NCBI RefSeq assembly: GCF_902712915.1
Contig: NZ_CACTIA010000005.1
Span: 1,364,001-1,428,000 of the forward strand
Direction: 5' to 3'
DNA length: 64,000 bases
Origin: Acidiphilium sp. C61
Lineage (GTDB): Bacteria > Pseudomonadota > Alphaproteobacteria > Acetobacterales > Acetobacteraceae
This document shows, piece by piece, positions 15,452-24,229 of this stretch. A model generated the notes under the pieces. The model was given only the letters and a program-made list of their open reading frames with translations. It was not told the origin of the DNA and made no database searches. Both the position numbers and the translations under genes were made by a program. The stretch's first letter is position 1, and the number at the start of each line of letters is the position of its first letter.

Positions 15452-17836
15452 ATGAACAAGTTGCTCGTTCCCGGCGATCGGCCGGATGACCACCCCCCCG
15501 CCAGCGCGGATTTCGCGCGGCTGCAACAGCTCGAACGCAAGGTGCTGTGGCTCTCCGCGTGGATGATCCACCACGCCAACAACATCCGCCCGAACCGCGA
15601 CGGGCTGAAGGTCGGCGGCCATCAGGCCTCCTGCGCGTCGGCCGTCACGATCATGACCGCGCTCTATTTCCACATCCTCCGGCCGCAGGACCGGGTGGCG
15701 GTAAAGCCGCATGCCGGCCCCGTCCTGCACGCGATCAACTATCTCTTCGGCCGGCAGACCCTCGAAAAACTGGCCGCGCTGCGCAGCCTGGGCGGCGCGC
15801 AGGCCTATCCCTCGCGCCGCAAGGATGGGGGGGAGATCGATTTCTCGACCGGCTCGGTCGGGCTCGGCGTTGCGATCACCTCGTTCGCGGCACTGGTGCA
15901 AGACTATGTGCGCGCCCATGGCATGGTGCCGGCCGACCGCCGCGCCGCGCGCCACATCGCGATCGCCGGGGATGCCGAGCTCGACGAGGGGAATATCTAC
16001 GAAGCCCTGCTCGAAGGGTGGAAACACGATATCCGCGATGTCTGGTGGATCGTCGACTACAACCGGCAGAGCCTCGACTCGGTCATGCCGGACCGGCTGT
16101 TCGGCCGGATCGAGGGGCTGTTCCGGGACATGGGCTGGAATGTCGTCAGTCTCAAATACGGCCGGAAGCTGGAAGCAGCGTTCGCCCGCCCCGGCGGCCA
16201 GGCCCTGCGCGCCTGGATCGACGATTGCCCGAACAGCCTTTACTCCGCCCTGACCTTCCAGGGCGGGGCCGCCTGGCGCGAAGCGCTGACGACCGATCTC
16301 GGCCGGTCGCGGGGGGTGCGGGCGCTGATCGACCCGATGAGCGACGCGGCGCTGGCCGGGCTGATGACGAATCTCGCCGGGCATGACCTGCCGACGCTGG
16401 TCGAAGCCTTTGCCGCCGCTGCCCGGTCGGATCAGCCGACCTGCTTTCTCACCTACACCACCAAGGGCGCCGGCCTGCCCTTCGCCGGGCACAAGGACAA
16501 TCACTCCGGCCTGATGAACGCCGAGCAGATGGAAGCCTTCCGCCGCCAGATGCAGATCCGCCCCGGCCACGAATGGGACCGCTTCGAGGGGATCGACGAT
16601 CCGGACGGCGTGGCCCGGTTTCTGACCGCAACGCCTTATGCCCGCACGCTGACCGCGACCGGACGCACCTATACGGCGCCGCCGGTTCCAGTGCCTGAAA
16701 TCCTTCCCCACACGCCCTTTCCCGGGCGGCGTGTTTCCACCCAGGTGGGTTTTGGCGAAATCCTCTCGGAAATCGGCCGCGCCGGCGGCGAGGCGGCGGA
16801 GCTTGCGCGCCATATCGTCACCACCAGCCCGGACGTGACCGTCACCACCAGCCTCGGTCCCTGGGTGAACCGCCGTGGCATTTTCGACCGCCATACCCGC
16901 AACGACATGTTCCGCGACGCCAAGCTCGCCTCGGCGCAGCGCTGGGGCATGAGCCCGGAGGGGCAGCATATCGAGCTTGGCATCGCCGAGCAGAACCTGT
17001 TCCTGCTTCTCGCCGCGGCCGGCCTCGCGGCACCGCTCTATGGCGCGCGGCTGCTGCCGGTCGGCACGGTTTATGATCCGTTCGTCAATCGTGGCCACGA
17101 TGCGCTGGTCTATGGCTGCTACCAGGATGCGCGGTTCATGCTGGTGGCCACACCCTCGGGCATCAGCATTTCGCCGGAAGGCGGGCAGCACCAGTCCAAC
17201 AACACGCCGCTGCTCGGCATGGTGCAGGACGGCATCGCCGCCTTCGAGCCGGCCTATTGCGACGAGTTGCTGCTGCTGATGCGCTACGGCTTCGACTGGA
17301 TGCAGCGCCCGGAGGGCTCGTCGATCTGGTTCCGGCTGTCGACCCGCGCCATGACCCAGCCCGACCGGCAGATCGATGCGGCCGACGTGATCGCCGGGGC
17401 GCACTGGGTCCGGCCGCCGGCGCCGGGCGCGCGCATCGCGATCATCTACCAGGGCGCCGTGGCCCCGGAAGCCGAAGCCGCGCATGCGATGCTGCTGGAA
17501 GACATTCCCGGCGCCGGGCTGCTGGCACTGACCAGCCCCGACCGGCTTTTCGCCGACTGGCGCAGCGCGCAGCAGGCGCGCCGGAACGGTGAGCCTGCCG
17601 CTACGTCCCATATCGAGCGGCTGCTCGCACCACTGTCCGCCGAGGCGCGGCTGGTGACGGTGCTGGATGGCCATCCGGGCACCCATGCATGGATCGGCGG
17701 CGTCCGCGGCCAGCGGATCAACACGCTCGGCGTCGACCGGTTCGGCCAGTCCGGGGATATCCCCGATCTCTATCGCGTCTATGGCATCGATACCGATGCG
17801 ATCCTGGAAGCCTGCGCCGCCGCACTGCTGGCCTGA
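15452..17836 (+). CDS. thiamine-diphosphate-dependent E1/transketolase-like enzyme (AceE-type fold), orphan
   Basis: Single-chain enzyme of the transketolase / homodimeric pyruvate dehydrogenase E1 superfamily, 794 residues. The N-terminal domain has GGHQASCASAVTIMTALYF and KPHAGPVLHAI, then the thiamine-diphosphate site GDAELDEGNIYEALLEGW ending DYN, the GD...N signature. The C-terminal half holds the pyrimidine-binding part (HIELGIAEQNLFLLLAAAGL) and a transketolase C domain. The layout resembles AceE, but it is shorter and no E2 or E3 gene is nearby. It could be a 2-oxoacid dehydrogenase E1, a decarboxylase or a transketolase; substrate cannot be read from sequence. An AAGG lies just before the ATG. 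Confidence 0.75.
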   Translation: MNKLLVPGDRPDDHPPASADFARLQQLERKVLWLSAWMIHHANNIRPNRDGLKVGGHQASCASAVTIMTALYFHILRPQDRVAVKPHAGPVLHAINYLFGRQTLEKLAALRSLGGAQAYPSRRKDGGEIDFSTGSVGLGVAITSFAALVQDYVRAHGMVPADRRAARHIAIAGDAELDEGNIYEALLEGWKHDIRDVWWIVDYNRQSLDSVMPDRLFGRIEGLFRDMGWNVVSLKYGRKLEAAFARPGGQALRAWIDDCPNSLYSALTFQGGAAWREALTTDLGRSRGVRALIDPMSDAALAGLMTNLAGHDLPTLVEAFAAAARSDQPTCFLTYTTKGAGLPFAGHKDNHSGLMNAEQMEAFRRQMQIRPGHEWDRFEGIDDPDGVARFLTATPYARTLTATGRTYTAPPVPVPEILPHTPFPGRRVSTQVGFGEILSEIGRAGGEAAELARHIVTTSPDVTVTTSLGPWVNRRGIFDRHTRNDMFRDAKLASAQRWGMSPEGQHIELGIAEQNLFLLLAAAGLAAPLYGARLLPVGTVYDPFVNRGHDALVYGCYQDARFMLVATPSGISISPEGGQHQSNNTPLLGMVQDGIAAFEPAYCDELLLLMRYGFDWMQRPEGSSIWFRLSTRAMTQPDRQIDAADVIAGAHWVRPPAPGARIAIIYQGAVAPEAEAAHAMLLEDIPGAGLLALTSPDRLFADWRSAQQARRNGEPAATSHIERLLAPLSAEARLVTVLDGHPGTHAWIGGVRGQRINTLGVDRFGQSGDIPDLYRVYGIDTDAILEACAAALLA

Positions 17837-18220
17837 CACACCTCCACCCTGCCCCTCGGACAAGGCACGCGCCCGCAGGCGCTGGCGACGTGCCGCGACT
17901 GTCCCTGAACTTCACCCATAAATTTCAGTGGCAGGACACCAGAGCGCCATCTGATCGGACACGCTCGTTTGATCGACAAGAAATACTTTAATTTTCAATA
18001 TGATGGAGCCTCCGCCGATCCTGAAAATCGGCCAGTGACGCAGCCTGTCGGCCACCGTAATGGTTAATGAATAGATATACCGCAGATCACTCAACATTAT
18101 TTTAACGAATAATTAAGATTAGAACATCACCAGAGTTATTGTATGATTTGAAGAGGATACGGAAAGCATTTATCAGTCAAACCGACGGATTACAGGCAGA
18201 AAATTCGAGTCATCTTCGGC
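17837..18220. other. 384-bp gene-free stretch upstream of the c-di-GMP protein
   Basis: The first 100 bp show nothing recognisable. A diverged copy of the dispersed repeat occupies about 17939-18038. From about 18050 to 18150 base composition becomes AT-rich (for example ATTATTTTAACGAATAATTA), unlike the rest of the window. This is the likely promoter region of the gene starting at 18221, but I cannot assign a defined -35/-10 pair. Confidence 0.6.
17939..18038 (+). repeat. dispersed two-hairpin repeat, copy 3 (degenerate)
   Basis: Diverged A-B copy. CATCTGATCGGA is kept from hairpin A, TTTTCAATATGATGGAG from the spacer, and GCCGATCCTGAAAATCGGCC represents hairpin B. Mismatches have broken much of hairpin A. 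It lies upstream of the c-di-GMP protein gene. Confidence 0.6.
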
Positions 18221-21200
18221 ATGCGCAACCAGAAATCTCCGTGGACGAGAGACGTGATCGGCTTTCTCTGGGGCACGGTTGTTCTCGTCATCCTGATCTG
18301 CGGCGCCTTCGAGTGGTTCAAATATGACGAACTCGCCAGCCGGGTACAGGCGCAGGCGAAAACGGTCGCCACCGAATATGCCGGCACGATCGCGCGGCGG
18401 TTGTTCAACCAGTTCACGGAACTCGAATTCATCGGCGTCAGTCTGCTGTCACCGGCGCCGGACGGCACCATCGCCCCGTCGCCGCGAACGGTCCGGGCGC
18501 TCTACCGCTTCATGGCGCTGCACCCGAGCCTCTATGCCTTCAACGTGCAATCGCCGGACGGCAACCACATCATCTGGTCGACAAAGAAGCAGCCCAAGCG
18601 CCCGATCACCCTGGCCAACGGATTTACGCCGCTGGCCAGCCACCCCCAATACCTGCTCGGCCACCCGCGCTACGCAGCACGGGTTCACAGCTACGCCATC
18701 ACGATGCGGTTCCGCGACATCGGCGCCGACGGCAAGACCCGCTATTTCGTCGGCACGCCCTACCGGCTCGATCGGCTGCTGGCCTATTCCGGCCACGACG
18801 CGATGAACCTCGCCCTTGCCGTCACCGACATGAGAAACCAATCCAATCTCGTGGTCTGGCATGATGGCGGGCTCGATTTCAGCAGTCTTGCCCATCGCAG
18901 CCCGCACCAGGCCGCCATCGGGACAAACACGAAGCCGCCCGCCAGCGTGGCGGACCAGGTGGCCGTTCCTGGCCTGCCGCTGGAAGTAACCGCGAGCTGG
19001 CCGGCGGATTATGTCGCCAATCGCTGGATCCGCAGCGGCTGGATCCGCTGGAGTCTCGAACTCCTTTTCATCGTCATCCTTGCGCTGCTGGTCATGCTCG
19101 TCGCCCGCAGCCGCCGGCGCGAGCAGATGGCAGCTGCAGCACTGGAAAAGGCGAGACGGGTCGACGACCTGACCGGCCTCGCCACCCGGACCAGATTCGA
19201 GGAGGAGATTTCCGCACTCTGCCGCGGCGTGGCGCCTGGGCGGCAGCTTGCCGTCATCGTTGTCGACATCGAGGATTTCTCCGACATCAACGCCCATATC
19301 GGGCGCGACGGCGGCGACGGAATCCTGCGCGCGCTCGCGCAACGGCTCGCAACACTCCCGGACGCCGTTCTCCAGGCTAGGGTCGGGGCGGACTCGTTCG
19401 CTTTCGTGCATGCCAACATCGCCGAGACCGAGATGCATGCGCGGATCGACGCGACCCTCGCGCTGGCCGCAGCGCCCTTCGAGGTTCCCGGCGCATCCGC
19501 CCAGACGATCAGGATTTCCCTCGGCAGCGCGCTCTACCCCGCCGATGCGGACTCCGCCGCCTCGCTGCTCGGACGGGCCGAAGTCTCGCTGTTCGGGCAG
19601 GTGCAGCGCCGATACGGATCAAGGCGGCGGCAGCTCGACCCGTATTCCGCCGACAATCTCCTGCCCATCGCCTGGGCTCTGCGCTTCCTGCGGCCCTGCA
19701 TCCCCGACATCGCGCAAGCGATGCTGGACGACATCATGTCCGACCCGCGGAACCACGCCGTGATGCGGCTGCTGGAACCGGGACGGGAGGAGGGCCTGAC
19801 GCAGGCTGTCGCCCGCCATATCCTGCTGCTGCTCGATCCCGAGTTGAGCCCCGAACGGCACCGCGCGGAAGCGTCACGCATCGGCCGGCTGCACGTTGCC
19901 CTCGGCGTCGACATCAGCGCCCGCACCAACGCCATGAGCGGGCTGTATCAGCGCATCGCGGTGGACAGCCAGCGAATTCCGGGCCGGATCAGCCAGCGCC
20001 AGCTCTATCTCGACATCATCCTGCAACGTTGCGAGCTCGACATGGAGATCCAGCAGGACGCAGCGGCACGGTTGCGCCACGAGATCCATCACACGCTCGG
20101 GATGCTCGCACTGGAAACCCGCCGGATGACCCGCAGCGTCGATGTCTGCGACGCCATCACCGCGGTATTGGCCGACTGGCCGTTCATCGCCTGCTGCGCG
20201 ATCTATACCGAGGCGGTGGATGGGCGCCTCGTCATCGAATCCGAAAGCACGGCGCATGCAGGGATGATGGAACGACATCCCGCGCTGCGGCTGGGCGGGC
20301 GGAAGCTGAAGGAGCTTGGCGACCACCCGATCGCCAGGGCATGGCTAACCGCGGAGCCCGAACGCGGACCGGCGCATGACTTCGTCGGCCAGGATGATGA
20401 AGGTGCGGGCCAGCGCCTTCTCGCCGCCGAGGGCGTTTTGAGCGCTGTGGCGTTGCCGATCACCGAACTGACCGGCCGGCTGCGCGCCGTGCTTGTCATG
20501 TATGGCAGGCTGCCGAACCAGTTCGCCGCACCGGTGACGAGCGACTCCCTCGAGGCGCTCAGCCTGATCGCGGCCCGTGGCCTCGAGCAGACCAGGGACG
20601 AGTCGCTGGCACTGATGCCCGCCGCCGAGCGACAGGCGTGGCGCAGCAGGCTGTTCGACGGCGGCCTGCAGATGTTCATGCAGCCGATCGTCAATCTGCG
20701 GAGCGGCAAGGTCGCGAAACTCGAAGCGCTCGCCCGGCTCGACCTTGGCGATGGACGCAGAGTCGCCCCGGCGCAGTTTCTGCCGGTTCTCAGCCAGCAG
20801 GATCTCGACCGCCTCTTCATCGAGGGGATGCAACAGGCCATGCATTCGGTCTGCAGCTACCGCAGGCTCGGGTTCGATGTCGATCTGTCGCTCAACCTGC
20901 CGCCGACGACGCTGCGCCACCCGGACTGCGCCCGCTGGATCCGCTCGGCGCTCGACACGTTCGCTCTCGACCCGCGGCGGCTGACCCTCGAACTGCTCGA
21001 GGACCAGGACTTCGTCGCCGGCGATCTGGGGTTGAGCGCGATCGAGGCGCTTCATCACATGGGCGTGCAGCTGGCGCTCGACGATCTCGGCGCCGGGTAT
21101 GGCAGCCTGATGCGGCTGCGCAACCTCCCCTTCGACATGGTCAAGGTTGACCAGGGGCTGGTGCGCGGGATTTCGGCGCAGGACGAACGGTCGATCAAGC

Positions 21201-21433
21201 TGGTCGAAGCGCTCGTGCAGCTCGCGCTGCGGCTGGATATCCCGGTCACGGTCGAGGGGCTCGAAACACCTGAACTGATCGACATGGCGCAGCGCTGCGG
21301 CGCTGTGTTCGGACAGGGATACGGCATCGCCCGGCCGATGCCTGCCGACCAGGTGCCGGCATGGCTTGCAGAATTCCGGCTACCGTCGATGGGGGCGCTT
21401 TCGTCGCAGGCGCCCTTCATCGCCCTGTTCTAG
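18221..21433 (+). CDS. membrane c-di-GMP protein: sensor, degenerate GGDEF, helical globin-like, GAF and EAL domains
   Basis: Large signalling protein (1070 residues) predicted to hydrolyse cyclic di-GMP. Membrane segments at about 12-30 and 277-297 bracket a periplasmic sensor. The GGDEF-type domain (about 310-440) keeps DDLTGLATRTRFEEEI, but its active-site loop reads GADSF at 389-393, so cyclase activity is unlikely. A helical segment at about 465-590 (RIGRLHVALGVD) resembles protoglobin sensor domains; a GAF-like domain follows at about 640-790. The EAL domain from about 810 is intact: EAL at 835, ELLED, DDLGAGYGSL, VKVD, VEGLET and GQGYGIARPMP. Its TAG stop is the first three bases of repeat copy 4. 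Confidence 0.88.
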   Translation: MRNQKSPWTRDVIGFLWGTVVLVILICGAFEWFKYDELASRVQAQAKTVATEYAGTIARRLFNQFTELEFIGVSLLSPAPDGTIAPSPRTVRALYRFMALHPSLYAFNVQSPDGNHIIWSTKKQPKRPITLANGFTPLASHPQYLLGHPRYAARVHSYAITMRFRDIGADGKTRYFVGTPYRLDRLLAYSGHDAMNLALAVTDMRNQSNLVVWHDGGLDFSSLAHRSPHQAAIGTNTKPPASVADQVAVPGLPLEVTASWPADYVANRWIRSGWIRWSLELLFIVILALLVMLVARSRRREQMAAAALEKARRVDDLTGLATRTRFEEEISALCRGVAPGRQLAVIVVDIEDFSDINAHIGRDGGDGILRALAQRLATLPDAVLQARVGADSFAFVHANIAETEMHARIDATLALAAAPFEVPGASAQTIRISLGSALYPADADSAASLLGRAEVSLFGQVQRRYGSRRRQLDPYSADNLLPIAWALRFLRPCIPDIAQAMLDDIMSDPRNHAVMRLLEPGREEGLTQAVARHILLLLDPELSPERHRAEASRIGRLHVALGVDISARTNAMSGLYQRIAVDSQRIPGRISQRQLYLDIILQRCELDMEIQQDAAARLRHEIHHTLGMLALETRRMTRSVDVCDAITAVLADWPFIACCAIYTEAVDGRLVIESESTAHAGMMERHPALRLGGRKLKELGDHPIARAWLTAEPERGPAHDFVGQDDEGAGQRLLAAEGVLSAVALPITELTGRLRAVLVMYGRLPNQFAAPVTSDSLEALSLIAARGLEQTRDESLALMPAAERQAWRSRLFDGGLQMFMQPIVNLRSGKVAKLEALARLDLGDGRRVAPAQFLPVLSQQDLDRLFIEGMQQAMHSVCSYRRLGFDVDLSLNLPPTTLRHPDCARWIRSALDTFALDPRRLTLELLEDQDFVAGDLGLSAIEALHHMGVQLALDDLGAGYGSLMRLRNLPFDMVKVDQGLVRGISAQDERSIKLVEALVQLALRLDIPVTVEGLETPELIDMAQRCGAVFGQGYGIARPMPADQVPAWLAEFRLPSMGALSSQAPFIALF

Positions 21434-21530
21434 AGCATTTTCCGATCCGGTTGGATCGGATGTAGTGCTCTATCATATTGATAAGTCGAGCATCTTTATC
21501 CGATCCGCATGGATCTGAACGTGCTCAGAG
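21431..21530 (-). repeat. dispersed two-hairpin repeat, copy 4 (B-A orientation)
   Basis: TAGAGCATTTTCCGATCC opens hairpin B, GGATCGGATGTAGTGCTCT closes it, then comes spacer ATCATATTGATAAGTC, then hairpin A (GAGCATCTTTATCCGATCC to GAACGTGCTC). Its first three bases are the stop codon of the preceding gene. It is inverted relative to copy 5. Confidence 0.85.
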
Positions 21531-21619
21531 GCGGCGATGTCATCCGATTGCAAAATGTTCATCACGTTTTGAGCAGCCGCTGCTTGCCTGCCGGCGGCTC
21601 AAGCGCCAACATCTGATCC

Positions 21620-21889
21620 ATGGGACATCATCAAGGCCCGACCATCGACATGACCGTTTCGGGAGATTTTCGCGATCTGCCGACACGCAAGCCGTCGCTC
21701 GTGGCCATCGCGGCGCGTCTCCTGATGTTCGGGAGCGCGCTTGGCTTTGTCGCAATGCTGTTCTGGCTCGCGGTATTCACCCTGCCGGTGCTGCTGCTGG
21801 CGGGAGCTGCCATCTATCTCTACGCCAGGTTCGCACCGAACCGCGGCGCGGGGCCGGCAGGGCCGGCGATCCGCATCTTCCGTTTCTGA
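21620..21889 (+). CDS. small membrane protein of unknown function
   Basis: Unrecognised 89-residue protein. About residues 28-65 are strongly hydrophobic (ARLLMFGSALGFVAMLFW, then LPVLLLAGAAIYLYARF), consistent with one long or two short membrane helices. The C-terminal tail is Gly/Pro/Arg-rich. No clear Shine-Dalgarno sequence precedes the ATG at 21620; an ATG at 21650 is also possible. It lies between two inverted copies of the dispersed repeat (21431 and 21913). Codon use looks like neighbouring genes, so it is probably real. Confidence 0.5.
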   Translation: MGHHQGPTIDMTVSGDFRDLPTRKPSLVAIAARLLMFGSALGFVAMLFWLAVFTLPVLLLAGAAIYLYARFAPNRGAGPAGPAIRIFRF

Positions 21890-21912
21890 CGCGAGAGCAT
21901 TCCGAGCCGGCC

Positions 21913-22017
21913 AGAGCATCATACGATCAGGTGGTGTCATCTGATCGGATAAAGATGCTCTATTTATCAATATGATGGAACACTTTCCGATCCGGAAGGA
22001 CCGGAAAGTGTTCCAGA
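21913..22017 (+). repeat. dispersed two-hairpin repeat, copy 5 (full, A-B orientation)
   Basis: The clearest full copy. Hairpin A runs from AGAGCATCATACGATCAG to CTGATCGGATAAAGATGCTC, the spacer is TATTTATCAATATGAT, and hairpin B runs from GAACACTTTCCGATCCGG to CCGGAAAGTGTTCCAGA. It lies between the small membrane protein and the end of the convergent GFA gene. A partial AGAGCATTCC arm lies just before it at 21894. Confidence 0.88.
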
Positions 22018-22060
22018 CGTTTCCATCTGACCGGGGAATGCCCCCGCGCCGGCCGCGCGC

Positions 22061-22486
22061 CTATTCGGCGATCAGCGTTCCCGAGCCGCCGAATTCCGCC
22101 GGGAAATCGGCGAATTTCGGCAGTCCGTCACGAATGCGCAGGACCGTTTCGCTGTAATTCACATGCAGGCCGGGCTTGTGATCGAGTGTGGGGATCGTCG
22201 CCGAAAACACGTCGACCAGCCCGAGAGGCGGGTGATTGGCCATGATATGGCCGCCGCACAGACGGCAGAACTTGCGCTCGCTCATCGGCGTCTTGGCATA
22301 GGTGGCGATGTGTTCCTCGCCCTTGGTCACCTTGACCGCCTCGGGTTTCCACAGGCTGAAGGCGTTCACCGGGCCGCCGGACCACGAACGGCAGGAGCGG
22401 CAATGGCAGATGCCCATGCCTTCCGGCTCGCCGCTCGCTTCGATTTCGACGGCGCCGCAGAAACAGGCACCCTTATGGGTCGTCAT
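22061..22486 (-). CDS. GFA / CENP-V family zinc protein (glutathione-dependent formaldehyde-activating-like)
   Basis: The family has a Cys-rich zinc fold; the founding enzyme forms S-hydroxymethylglutathione from formaldehyde, but most members are uncharacterised. The 141 residues show GACFCGAVEIEA, then CHCRSCRSWSGGPV and FCRLCGGHI, which give the expected zinc-binding cysteine sets. The ATG at 22486 is preceded by GAGGAG. It is a single gene on the minus strand, convergent with the small membrane protein. Substrate is unknown. Confidence 0.87.
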   Translation of the reverse strand: MTTHKGACFCGAVEIEASGEPEGMGICHCRSCRSWSGGPVNAFSLWKPEAVKVTKGEEHIATYAKTPMSERKFCRLCGGHIMANHPPLGLVDVFSATIPTLDHKPGLHVNYSETVLRIRDGLPKFADFPAEFGGSGTLIAE

Positions 22487-22586
22487 GTCTGGAAGTCTCC
22501 TCGTTTCATCTTGTAGACGCGGCATCGTGCCGCAGCGGGTGGCGTTCGGCAAGTATCGCAGCCCGTGAGACAGCGCCCCTGGCGGC

Positions 22587-22979
22587 TTACTCGCCCACCC
22601 TGTCGTCTTCGGCGGAAGGCGGTGCGGGGGTTTCGCGCAGCAGCGCATCGATCGCTGCAACCGTGTGATCCGGCAGGTGCCGCAGCTGGCGGGCGAAGCG
22701 GTTGGCCAGCGCGGTTTGCGCGGGGGACAGCCCGCCGGTGTGCAGGCTGATGCGCGGGCGGGAATCGCGGGCGAGATCGGCCAGTTCGTGCGCCTCGTCC
22801 CAGATCAGGCTGAACCGTTCGCAAATCTGGTGGATCAGCCCTGGCGAGGGCGCGCCTCGCCTGCCGTGCTCAAGCGCGGAAAGATAGGCCGCCGAGACGC
22901 CGATGCCCTCGGCCATCTCGCGTAGGGTCATCCCGCGCTGGGCCCGCAAGGCGCGCAGCCGCGCGCCGAAGGGGGTCAC
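22587..22979 (-). CDS. XRE-family helix-turn-helix transcriptional regulator
   Basis: Short DNA-binding protein, 130 residues. The HTH occupies about residues 3-62: FGARLRALRAQRGMTLREMA, then GVSAAYLSALEHGRRG. The second half is helical without a recognised domain. The start is a GTG at 22979, 10 bases downstream of the stop of the Smr gene, placing it last in lutB-lutC-smr-xre. It might regulate the operon it closes, but no operator is identified. Confidence 0.85.
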   Translation of the reverse strand: MTPFGARLRALRAQRGMTLREMAEGIGVSAAYLSALEHGRRGAPSPGLIHQICERFSLIWDEAHELADLARDSRPRISLHTGGLSPAQTALANRFARQLRHLPDHTVAAIDALLRETPAPPSAEDDRVGE

Positions 22980-22989
22980 GCGCCAAGCC

Positions 22990-23541
22990 TCACGGGCGGC
23001 TCCGCCGTAGCAGCACAAGCAGCGCCCCCTGGTTGGCGGCATGCGGATGGCACACCGCGAGGATGTGCGCCCGCAGCGCGCCGTCATTGAGCCAGAACGG
23101 CACCTCACGCCGCAATACCCCTTCGCCGCCAGTCCGCCGCCCATGGCCCGTCACGATCTCGACGCAGCGCATCCCGCGCGATACCGCACCGCCAATGAGG
23201 GCACTGACCGCGACATGTGCCGTCGCCGTGGTCATGCCATGAAGGTCGAGCGTCCGTTCCGGCGCGATCCTCCCGGCCCGGAATTTTGCCCAGGTGGCGC
23301 GGTCGAGCCCCGGTGGCGCCACGCCGATCGCCACCGCCGGGCGACGCTGCGGCGCAGCCGGCGGAGGCGCTGGCGCCGGTGCCGCCGCAGGCGCCGTCCC
23401 GGTCTCGGGCCGCGCGCTGGCGGGCTTGTCGGCCGACGGCGGTTCAGGCACCCGCACGCCGCGCAACGGGCGGACGTGGCGCAGATAGCGCGTCCAGACC
23501 TCGAGATCGGCGGCCGGGAGGGGTTTAGCCCTGCGCGCCAT
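22990..23541 (-). CDS. Smr-domain protein
   Basis: 183-residue protein with a C-terminal Smr domain, a fold seen in MutS2 and in stand-alone endonuclease-like proteins. The Smr hallmarks are visible: the LDLHGMT motif near residue 100 and TGHGRRTGGEGVLRREV near residue 135. The N-terminal half is a low-complexity Ala/Pro linker. The ATG at 23541 lies inside the end of lutC (17-bp overlap), so translation is probably coupled. Nucleic-acid cleavage is known for some family members; the link to lactate genes is only positional. Confidence 0.88.
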   Translation of the reverse strand: MARRAKPLPAADLEVWTRYLRHVRPLRGVRVPEPPSADKPASARPETGTAPAAAPAPAPPPAAPQRRPAVAIGVAPPGLDRATWAKFRAGRIAPERTLDLHGMTTATAHVAVSALIGGAVSRGMRCVEIVTGHGRRTGGEGVLRREVPFWLNDGALRAHILAVCHPHAANQGALLVLLRRSRP

Positions 23542-24229
23542 CTCCGCCTGCGCCGCCGAGCAGCACGATGTGCAGCCGCCGCGGGCCATGCGCGCCGAGT
23601 TCGAGCGTGCGCTCGATATCGGCCGAGCGCGACGGGCCGGTGACCAGCATCACGTTGCGCGGCATCCCGCCAGCCTGGCGCAGCCGGTCGAACGCGTCTT
23701 CATATGGCCCGACCACGTCGGAGTCCTGCAGCACGACGATTTCGGTATCCGGCAGCAGGTTGAGCGTGGTCGGCGAGCGCTGGCCGGAGGGCAGCATCAG
23801 CGTGCCGGTTTCGGCGATCGCCGCGAAGCCGCGCTGCACCGAGACCATGTCGCTCGGCTGCCCGCGGCCGAAGCGATGGGCGAGCAGCGGCGCGTCGTTC
23901 CAGTTCGCCGCCTCCAGATCCGGGTGCGGGGCGATCACCAGTTCTGCCGGCAGGTTCTGCTCGCGCAGGTAGCCCGCGATATGGGCGGGCAGGTCCGCCG
24001 CGTCGGCCAGGCGCTGGACGGTCGCGTATTCGCGCGTCGCATTGGCAATGAACAGCTCGATGAGCGCATCATGGTCGAGCGCGACGCGGGCGGGGATGGT
24101 GTGGCGCGGATGGGCGTCGAGCCGGGTGCGGAGCATCGCCGCCTGGTCGGCCGGCAGCGCGCCGCGCCCGAGGCCGCGCCGGATCGTGCCGAGAATCGCC
24201 GCGCGCTGGGCCTGGTTGTCCTGTTTCAT
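23525..24229 (-). CDS. lutC: LUD-domain lactate utilisation protein LutC
   Basis: Subunit of the LutABC L-lactate dehydrogenase complex; 234 residues. LUD-domain marks are AIAETGTLMLPSGQRSP, then LLPDTEIVVLQDSDVV and the C-terminal LVTGPSRSADIERTLELGAH. It lacks cysteine clusters, as expected for LutC. The ATG at 24229 overlaps the lutB stop as ATGA (24226-24229). No lutA is next to the pair. Confidence 0.92.
   Translation of the reverse strand: MKQDNQAQRAAILGTIRRGLGRGALPADQAAMLRTRLDAHPRHTIPARVALDHDALIELFIANATREYATVQRLADAADLPAHIAGYLREQNLPAELVIAPHPDLEAANWNDAPLLAHRFGRGQPSDMVSVQRGFAAIAETGTLMLPSGQRSPTTLNLLPDTEIVVLQDSDVVGPYEDAFDRLRQAGGMPRNVMLVTGPSRSADIERTLELGAHGPRRLHIVLLGGAGGDGAQG

Noticed and set aside
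15398..17863. Minus-strand open frame of about 820 codons
   Set aside because: It is antisense to the E1/transketolase-like gene and has no recognisable motif; a GC-driven shadow.
21620..22017. Insertion sequence
   Set aside because: The inverted repeat copies look like an IS outline, but the only gene between them is a small membrane protein with no transposase motif.
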